Assembly (NCBI GenBank): GCA_038503035.1
Contig: JAVSML010001090.1
Span: 124,001-188,000 of the forward strand
Length of the DNA: 64,000 bases
Source: Crocodylus rhombifer
Taxonomy: Eukaryota; Chordata; Crocodylia; Crocodylidae
Direction of reading: 5' to 3'
Numbering within the stretch: the stretch's first letter is position 1; every line of letters starts with the position of its first letter. Below, piece after piece: positions 56,131 to 64,000 of this stretch. The notes under the pieces are model-generated. The model searched no databases and had not been told where the DNA came from. It saw only the letters and a program-made list of their open reading frames with translations. The translations under genes were made by a program, and so were the position numbers.

Positions 56131-56985
56131 AGTTTCATAGTTTGTAGGGTCGGAAGGGACCTGAGCAGATCATCTAGTCCGACCCCCTGCCATGGCAGGA
56201 AAGAATACTGGGGTCAAACGACCCCAGCAAGATGAGCATCTAACCTCCTCTTAAACACCCCCAGGGTAGGAGCCTGCACCACTTCTTTTGGAAGTTGGTT
56301 CCAGATCCTAGCCACCCTGACTGTGAAGTAGCGCCTCCTGATATCTAACCTAAACCTACCTTCTGCCAGCTTGTGACCGTTATTCCTGGTCACTCCTGGC
56401 AGTGCTTGGGGAAACAGTGACTCCCCCAATGCCTGCTGTTCCCCCCTGAATAATTTATAACAGGCTAATTTGTTATAAATTAATTTACAATTTATAACAA
56501 GATCCCCCCTCAGCCTTCTCTTTTGGAGGCTGAACAGGTTCAGGTCCCTGAGCCTCTCCTCATAGGGCCTGCCCTGTTGTCCCCTGATCATACGAGTGGC
56601 CCTCCTCTGGACCCTCTCCATGCTGTCAACATCCCTTTTGAAGTGTGGTGCCCAGAACTGGATGCAGTACTCCAACTGCAGCCTGACCAGTGCCGCATAG
56701 AGGGGGAGGATCACCTCTTTGGACCTGCTCAAGACGCATCTGTGGATGCATGACAAGGTGCGTTTGGCCTTCCTTACTGTCTCTCCACACTGCCGGCCCA
56801 TGTTCATCTTGGAGTCAATGATGACCCCAAGATCCTTTTCTGCCTCCGTGCTGACAAAGAGGGGAGTTCCCTAACCTGTAGGTATGCTGCCGGTTGTTCC
56901 TCCCGAGGTGCATCACCTTGCACTTGTCTGTGTTGAAACCCATCCTATTCTCGTCCGCCCACCCTTGTAACCTGTCCCATGTTGT
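56131..56985 (-). mobile_element. CR1: CR1 LINE, 5'-truncated, minus strand (young subfamily)
   Basis: The 3' end AGTTTCATAGTTTGTAGGGT matches that at 47.4 kb. The ORF2 C terminus is well preserved: GFNTDKCKVMHLGRNNRQHT, a frameshift near 56,865, DSKMNMGRQCGETVRKA, CIHRCVLSRSKEVILPLY, RGQQGRPYEERLRDLNLFSL, then GVTRNNGHKLAEGRF and FKRRLDAHLAGVV, with the natural stop at 56,214-56,216. It is truncated at about 56,985, downstream of the RT core. An AT-rich insert in this ORF (56,467-56,499) is described separately. Confidence 0.93.
56452..56499. repeat. Direct-inverted-direct 11-mer AATTTATAACA inside CR1
   Basis: AATTTATAACA occurs at 56,452-56,462, its reverse complement TGTTATAAATT at 56,471-56,481, and the direct form again at 56,489-56,499. 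Compared with the 47.4-kb copy, the stretch after the first copy is an insertion of roughly 30 bp in the frame. Confidence 0.85.
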
Positions 56986-56999
56986 ATCACAAAATCCCA

Positions 57000-59270
57000 T
57001 GAACCCATGTGATACATTGGCTTGGTTCAGGTGACTTAAATAGGGCTTGTTTGGATAAGCTTATAATTCTGAAACTGTTTGCTGAGATCTAATATGCTAA
57101 ATTGAACATATATCCTGAAATTACTTACATTCTGTGATTATTAAGCACCCTACTAAGCTTTCCGAACAATTGAACAAGATAATTATGTTCCTTTGTGGGG
57201 GAAAGGAACTGCCCTTCTTCTCTCATCAGAATTTTGAAAAACACACAAACAAACAAAATAAAAATAAATTTAAAAACCACAGCTTTCTGAAGGAATGTAC
57301 TGCAGATACTTTCATATTCAGCTTCTTAGGAAGCAGTTTGATTTTTGTAGAAGCTGGTCATATTCAACAACCTCTGTTTAGCTTACAATAGAAAGAATTC
57401 AAAGATTTGGAAGACATTTTCTGTTTCTTCCAGTTCCTTTATGAAAAAGGAATCCGTTTTCACATCATACTAGACTGGGCTCCAGCACACCAAGGATAGC
57501 ATCAGCTCCAATTCAAACATTAGGCACTTAGCTGCTATGTGGAACAATCCACACTTCTACTTAACCTTCGTATTACTTTTTAAGACTATCATACAGACAA
57601 AGATATATGAGGAGAAAAAAGGTAGGCTTGATTCTCAGATGACACAAACTAGTATAGCTCCATCATTCAATAAACCTACAGCTGATTTATACCAAACTAA
57701 GGATCTGGCCAGTTTTAAATGACAAGATAAAGTGCTATCAACCTATGAAGTATCAAGTTTTTGTTGTTCAGAATATCAGACGATCAACAAGCCCAGCCAT
57801 ATATAAATAGGGAATAGCAGTTAAATGTTCTTAAATAACATTTTAAAATACTGGTAATATTTATCATTTAGTATAGATCATATAGATGACTGTATTCTAC
57901 TGACTTGGGTTCAAGGAGAACTGAACATTTGATATAATTGGCAAATGAAGCAAAATACAGTTATGATTTTATTAATTTCTATGTTTAAAAATAATTACCA
58001 GAGAACTGTTTGCAAGAATATTCATGGAAAGGGAAAGTATTGTGCACATTATATAAATCACACTGTAGAATTTTTTTCCACATCTAAACTCATTTAGACA
58101 GTACTGCAGGAGGTGCATCTTCAACACAATTTCCGTAGGTGGTCTGGGGGTGGTATGAGTAGGCCTGAATCTGGGTGGAAAGGTGAAGTCCTTCTGAGCC
58201 TTATGGGGACAATTTATCACCATCTTGCTATAAATGGCACAGCTGATGAGAGCTTCAGCACCACATCTGATTCAAAGATTCTGACTTCAGAGATGTCTCT
58301 GATAGCAGGTGCCTCTGAAGAGTTCCAGGTGAAAAAACAGTCATGGTCTTGTCCCTGTGGGCACAGCAGGCACAGCGTAGTGCATTGTATAAGCTGGGTA
58401 TGTCCTTCTCTTCTTAGCTATCTTGGAGCCAAGCACAGGTTTGTAAAACAATACTCAGGCTGAAAACATTTCTACCACCTTCTTAAAAGCACATTATTAA
58501 TTTAGGAGTCAATTAATTGTGGAAAAAGTAAAATTCTGGATATCACGAGACAGATGACAAATCAAGTAGTATAAATAGAGAATAAGCAGAGGAATAGTCA
58601 TGATAAATATTTTACAATTCATTAATGGTTTAAAGTATGTTCTGGATTTAAAAAAAAATCTGTTGGATACAGTCTAAAGTAAGGAGCAAGTTTTTAGGTG
58701 TCTATCCATTCATCTTGTATTTGTAAAATGTAATCTGGCCTGCATCCACTGAATACTTTATTTATGATGAATACTGCACCAAGTGCTCCTTTGGAATGTG
58801 AGGAAAATATTATTTGCTTATGTTTAAAACAGGAAAAAGGATAGAATTGATATACTCAGCTGAATCTGTCAGTTTTGGTTTTGGCTGATGCATTTTGCCT
58901 GCTTTTCAGTGTTCTTCAGAGATTTAGAGAGGTACTTTTTTACTGAAAAATATATAGGAAACAAAAGAAAGTACAGCTGTATGAATTAGGGCAAGAACTA
59001 CAGCATTCCCACTAGTGTATCATTCTAGTTTATCCTTGCGTACTTTTGCTAGATTCTGTATCCCATCTTTTTTTTTTTTTTTTTACCTTTAATAATGAAA
59101 TAAGTACCAAGACCTTTAAATTAACACAAGAAGAAATCCGGAGAGCTAGGCCTTCAGTACAGGTGTTTCCTTCTTATCAGTTCATTTTCCAAGGCATATT
59201 CTCAGAAGAAAAGCAATGCCTACATGTGTGCATTACAGGTTTGATAGTTGTCAGTGTGTAACAGGGAGCC
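57000..59270. other. Gene-free sequence
   Basis: It is mostly AT-rich. The stretch 58,100-58,450 is GC-richer than its flanks and open in more than one frame, but no domain is recognised. A run of T lies at 59,068-59,083. Confidence 0.45.
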
Positions 59271-59279
59271 AGAAGACTC

Positions 59280-60180
59280 CTGTTACTTGAGAGGAAACTA
59301 TAGCAGAGGGAGCTGACTCACGTAAAGCTAGCAGCTAAGGTACTAGCTACCTGCTAGCTGAATTGTAGTAAAAAACTAGCAGGAACAGGTGCAAGAGACA
59401 GAAAACCAGGCTGCTTTGGGGACTAAGAGATGCAAACAGCAGCTAACCAGCTACAAGGGCAGGTAGGCAAGGCCTTAAGGTCAGAATGAATACACTTGTG
59501 ATGGCTGCTAGGGCGGAAGTTACATGTAAACTGGTTTAAGTAATCAGAAACTAATTTAAACCTATAAGAAAATAGAGGCTCAGTGCACATAAAACAGTTT
59601 CAAAATGGCTTAAACTGGTTGAATGTAGTATCAGACTTAACTGATTTGGGTCAAACCAGTTTATGAAACTTCTGTCCCAAACCCCTTCCTGCTTCAAGTT
59701 AAATCACAGACTCCCAGCATCCTGGCATGCTTTCCAGCCCTGGACAGGGCTAGACTGTGCTGTCTGTTGCAGCAGAAAATGGGTAGGGGAGGCAGGGAAG
59801 CGTCCCCCCTCCAGGAAAACCGTGGCTGGGGTCTGGAGCCAGGGAGAGGGCTTAAACTCACCTTTCCCTGAGTACAGACCTGCCCCACTGCTAAATTTAC
59901 TGAAACTTACTGCTGGCTTTGACTGTGGTTTACAAATCACAGAGGCACCTGGAAGCAAGAAAAAGAAGTGAGAGCACCCTGGAGAGTCCTGCTGCTGTGA
60001 TTCTGGACTGCAAATCTGAGAGACCTGAGGGGCAGCAGGAAGAGGAAGCAAACAAACAGCCCATGCCAGCTATGTACTAGAGACGTGTGCTCTACTGCCC
60101 CCTGGTGTCTGGCCTGAGTGAATGCAGGCATGTGGCTGCATTTCCTGATTCAAAAATAAATGTGCATCTAATTGTTTTTC
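59280..60180. repeat. Unclassified repeat region with AAACTGGTTTAAG words
   Basis: TGTAAACTGGTTTAAGTAATC (59,524), GGCTTAAACTGGTTGAATG (about 59,611) and the inverted GTCAAACCAGTTTATGAAAC (about 59,649) suggest a DNA element with inverted internal words. The remainder is GC-richer, and no gene is seen. Confidence 0.4.
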
Positions 60181-60239
60181 AGTTTAATTTCTGCAGCTTA
60201 GACTAACCTCCAAAGACTTAATCAATTCAGACTGTTTGT

Positions 60240-62045
60240 ATTTAGCCCTGAAGAGCACAGGGCTTAGCATGTATATAAGCTCAAGCCCTGAGCTTATTCA
60301 GCAGTCTGACGATGCAGAGGCAAGAGTTCCAAAGCATGGTGTGGTGGAGCACCTTTCACACTTGCCACTTTAAGTGCAAGAGCAGACAGTAGGGCAACTG
60401 GCAGGTGTGGGAGAGCCTTGATGAGAGGGTCACATGGCCAAAGGCTGGGTCATGCAATTGGTGGAGAGAACTGAGCTGCTTCCATTTTAGCTCAGGCATT
60501 AGGGCTGAGTCAGTAGTCTGTTGTCGGTAGCCAAAGTAACAATAGCCAACTTAGCTGCTGATCACAAAAAGGATTGGAGGTAAGGGAGGAATTATGGGGA
60601 TGGTAGGAAGTTCCTATCAGCCCAGAGCCCCCGGAAGAAGGCTTTGGACTAGTATGAACAAGGCCCCGCCTAACAAGGGGGCTAACAGTTTTTTGGCCTA
60701 CAAAAGTGGTCAGGAAAACCCAAATAGAGCTGTCAAGGGCAAAGCCAGGGGCTCTATGGTGAGACCCAAGAGGGACCCCTCTGGAGGATGGGGGTCAGCA
60801 GCTGATAGGTTGATTTTCTGATCCCTCACACTGCTCAATGAAGAGGGCCAGGGCCAGAAGGCCAAAGAATAATTAAGTCCAACACAAGGGGCAGGCCAAG
60901 GCTATAGTAAGTTTTCTGGCACCCTGACTGGCCTGGAGGTGGAGCCAGACCCCACAAGGACTGAAGTTCCCCTTGACTAGGCGGGAAGGAATCACAGCTG
61001 AAGAGGGTAGGTGTCAGCCAGCAAGCAGGCTGCTATGAACTCTGAATGGGGTCAGAGTGAGAGCTGGGCCTGAGAGAGAGAGCCCAAGTTCAATATCCAG
61101 GACCCCAAGAGGAATTAGACTATGGGTAGGTAGGCTTCTGGGTAAGACCTACAGCTCCACCCTGCCAGGGAAGGGTTGTTTCTTGGGGCTGTGCATGGTG
61201 GGACAGATCCCCAGAACTGCCAGGCTAGTTACCTCCCTGGTGAAAGGCTGATAGGGGCACCTGATAACCCCATCCTTGACCTGGTTTAGTCATTAAGACC
61301 ACAGGGTAGTAGGGTCAGGCATACTTATGGGAGGGACACCTGAGCCCATGGGGTTGTAAGACCCTGGTGGTGGTGGGGCTGGTAATGTGTATGGAGAAGC
61401 ACTGGAGCCTTTGGGGGTGTAATACACCAAGTCCCCAGCATAGGTGTGGAGTGTGAGCTCCAGTGAGCACAGCAGAGTAGTTACCCCAGTGAAGGGGTGC
61501 AGTGTTCAGGCTCCAGAGAAGGGGGTATGTGTTGAGGCCCCAGGAAGGTGGCAGTTAGGCCCAGGTAAGTCTTCGGATGCCTGAGGCCACAAGTAGCCCT
61601 GAGGTCAAGAGGACAAATAATTGGCCTTAATTGGGGAATGAAATTGAGTGGTCCAGTGATGGGCTAGGGGCAGGGTTAGCTTTGTGTTTGGTGAATTGTT
61701 TGGTCACCTTTCAGATGAGGGTTGTGGGAGTAGTCTGAAAGACTGCACCAGGACAAGTCAAGGAGTGTAAGTAGACAAGACTTATGGCCTACATGGTTGC
61801 AAAGGGATGCAGGGCAGATTGCTCAGTGAGGAGCAGCCTATAAGAGGCCTAGTGAGAGAGGGCAGAGTGCAAGAGGCCCCAGTGAGAGGCAGGCAGTCTG
61901 AGGCCCAGTGGGGTGGAGTGCAATGGTGAGTGAACAAGGCCAAGCAAGTGGCTGAGTTTGGCCCAGCCATGAGCTGAAATAAAAAGCAACTCAAGGATGC
62001 CATCTGTGAGGCTTGGGACATGAGAAGGGAAGGTCAGAGTCATGT
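60240..62045. other. GC-rich repeat-like sequence, unclassified
   Basis: This is purine-rich plus-strand DNA with recurring phrases such as CCAGTGAGAGGC, GAAGGGGTGCAGTG and GGTGGCAGTTAGGCCC. It ends near GAGCTGAAATAAAAAGCAAC, which includes an AATAAA. It could be an old LTR. There is no protein similarity and no second copy in the window. Confidence 0.3.
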
Positions 62046-62047
62046 AC

Positions 62048-62710
62048 AAACTAGGCCTGTACAAAGCAGTAAGTGTTCACTTTAGATTCGGCTGATTCAA
62101 AGGGACAGTGATTCGAATCAGTATCCTGATTCAATCTGGCTGAATTGGATCCAACGATTCAGTGCCGCTTCAGAAATTCAGCCATGACAGGCAGCAATCC
62201 TCATCACATTGGACAAAGCTGCCTTCAGCTGGTAAGTCTGTTTTGGTGGGTGGAGGGGGGAGGGAAGGGGTGTGTGGAGGGGCAGATCCATGCCTCCACA
62301 GTGAAGGAGGGATTGGGGTGGGGGCTAGGACAAGCTGCCCAGCCATGGTGGGGGGTTACTGGACTCAGGAAGGGAAGGGGATGTGGGCATAGTATTGCTG
62401 GGAGTGGGGGCTATGCTCTGCTGCTGCTTGCCCAGCCAGGGCAAGGGATGGGGCTCGATGCAGGCATGGTTTGCTCCAGGCAGAAGGGGACAAGCAGCAT
62501 CAGGGCATAGACCCCACTCCCAGTGCTGCCACTCCCACACCAGCGCCCACATTCCATGCCCCCCCACCTTGGCTGGGCAAATGGCAGCAGTGCCTGCATC
62601 CACTGCCCTCCTCCATGGCCGGAGGGACAGGCATAGCAGGAATGGCAAGCGAGACCAAGCAGACTGCCCTATATAGGTGGGTGGGCTGGTACCGTGACTG
62701 CATCTGAGAG
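62048..62710. mobile_element. Element related to the fold-back MITE at 2.82 kb
   Basis: GGCCTGTACAAAGCAG leads into GATTCGGCTGATTCAAAGGG then ACAGTGATTCGAATC and GATTCAATCTGGCTGAATTG. This is the same GATTCAG/ACAGTGATTC vocabulary and order as at 2,822-2,940. The interior is GC-rich without coding similarity, and the right end is uncertain. Confidence 0.5.
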
Positions 62711-62787
62711 ATTGTCCCTTTTCACAAAGGGGGATCCAGCAGACGTTCTAGCTGGCACTGGGGCTATCCTGAGGAAGGCAAACATTA

Positions 62788-63195
62788 GGGTGACCACCCA
62801 TCCCTAATTGGGTGGGACATTCCTGGAATAGGAACCTCAAGTCCCAACCTTGGGCTGCATGAATCCAGGACAGCATTTGTCCCAGATTCACAGCATTGTG
62901 CAGAAATCTGTGGACAATGGCAGGTCTCCCTTTGTAGGCTAGCAGCCTTCCAGCCTTCAAGGGGGTGTTTGGGGCTACTGAAAGTGGGATGCAGGGGGTA
63001 CCACATGCATGTGTGCACCTGCACATGTGCACGTAGCTGGGAAATGCAGATGGGCAGCTTGGAGAGCTGCCCGTGAGTGGATGAGGTATCACTCAGGAAT
63101 CCCTGGGGCAGCCTCCCTTTTACAAGTTCATATTATACCAAGGCATGGCAGGTGAGTACAAGGGGTGGATGCTCAAAGGATAGGGTGAGACAGGG
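62788..63195. mobile_element. Probable MITE with TAGGGTGACCACCC end
   Basis: TTAGGGTGACCACCCATCCCT is a typical end of a TAGGGTGACCA-type DNA element, followed by an inner inversion (CATCCCTAATTGGGTGGGACA). A CATGTGCACCTGCACATGTG palindrome lies near 63,010. The opposite terminus is not clear. Confidence 0.4.
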
Positions 63196-63199
63196 GATG

Positions 63200-64000
63200 A
63201 GTGGCCACCAGGGGGTATTATGGGAATCCCTAAGGTAGGCCCTTTATTACACAGTGCTTGAGACATGTTGGAATTGGAGTTTATAAGGATATAGTTACAG
63301 ACACTTTGTATTCATCCATAGAAAATTGTGTAGGAGAAAGCAAAACTGAGTGTTAAGTCTCAGATGCATGAAGAATAGGGTGGGGTTTTCTGGGGGAGAG
63401 GGGTTTGGTTGAAGAAGAAATTTTGGGTGTGTCTGAGCACTAAACATCAAGGATGATGAGCAAAAATTGTGCTGGTGCAAAATAATTTCATTATTCTTCC
63501 CAGTTTCAGTTTTTATTTTATCAGGATTGATATTTAAAGGAAATAGAAAACCTACAGTGATCTGTCATTGGTTATTAGTCTTTTATTTAATGAAAATGCA
63601 CAGCCCCTCTCTCAACATGCTGAAGTCCATATATGACATGACCAACTTCTGAAATCTTTGCATGATTGCAAAGCCACCCCATAGATGGGTGAAAGACTGT
63701 GTATATGTGACAGTCACATGATAGTGGCCTGGGCTTATAATATTATTCCAGCTTTTTTCAACTGTTTTGCCTGACCTCCTTCTAGTATTCATTGAAGTGA
63801 ACACAAAGAAACACTTTCAATAACATGCTGAGCTGTGGCAGCCCTTGGGATGCTTAGCAAGTGAGGAAGGTATATGAGTGAGACATAGAAACTCCCTCTG
63901 GTCTGCAGTAAAAATCTATCTAATCATCAGCCCTTGACTAATCACTGTTGTTACCTTATTTTCATTCAGGGTACACGAACAGATTTATTTTTTTTAAATG
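63200..64000. other. Gene-free sequence
   Basis: This is AT-rich DNA to the end of the window; no feature is supported. Confidence 0.5.

Noticed and set aside
59068..59083. Poly(T) run as the poly(A) tail of a processed pseudogene on minus
   Set aside because: No coding similarity precedes it on the minus strand and no target duplication is visible.

Overview
The window looks like gene-poor nuclear DNA of a sauropsid vertebrate, most likely a crocodilian; a turtle is not excluded. The evidence is the dominance of chicken-repeat-1 (CR1) LINEs of several ages, the dense crowd of short terminal-inverted-repeat elements ending in a GTCTACACATGC-like motif, hAT-like non-autonomous elements with 8-bp target duplications, Penelope-like fragments and retroviral-type LTRs. 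I found no host protein-coding exon, no rRNA gene and no functional tRNA gene. Every protein similarity I could recognise belongs to a mobile element, so the window is probably intergenic or inside a very large intron. There is one 10-N assembly gap at 38,539-38,548.

Layout: 0.9-6.5 kb holds a decayed non-CR1 LINE reverse transcriptase, CR1 tails, a Penelope-like terminal fragment with a hammerhead-ribozyme-like core, a fold-back element and a TG microsatellite. 6.5-10.7 kb is AT-rich unique sequence. 10.7-21.7 kb is a mosaic: CA-rich DNA, an LTR, a G-rich minisatellite, MITEs, and a 258-bp insertion at 17.4 kb that is stitched from two nearby donors. 25-29 kb has two inverted copies of one DNA element around an LTR-like stretch, then a CR1 3' fragment. 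29.6-34.4 kb is again unique. 34.4-36.1 kb holds a second copy of the 12.6-kb LTR and a broken Harbinger-type transposase. 39.4-41.9 kb has a hAT MITE with a perfect target duplication, an LTR with TATA box and poly(A) signal, a Penelope-like fragment split by a TA-flanked MITE, and a tRNA-Ile-derived SINE with a CR1-like tail.

The largest unit is a near full-length CR1 on the minus strand (47.4 to about 52.3 kb). It has two tandem 5' UTR monomers, an ORF1 with coiled coil and SGNH-hydrolase motifs, and an ORF2 with endonuclease and reverse transcriptase; both ORFs carry stops and frameshifts. An older, opposite-strand CR1 (44.9-47.3 kb) lies beside it and a third, 5'-truncated copy sits at 56.1 kb. 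The last 5 kb are GC-richer repeats of uncertain class.

Nothing here reads as an undescribed gene system. The most unusual signals are two template-switch scars (17.4 kb and 56.45 kb), the duplicated CR1 5' UTR with a conserved splice-donor-like site, the ribozyme-like cores and the tRNA-Ile/CR1 chimeric SINE. Nothing was aligned by software; boundaries given as approximate come from reading by eye.
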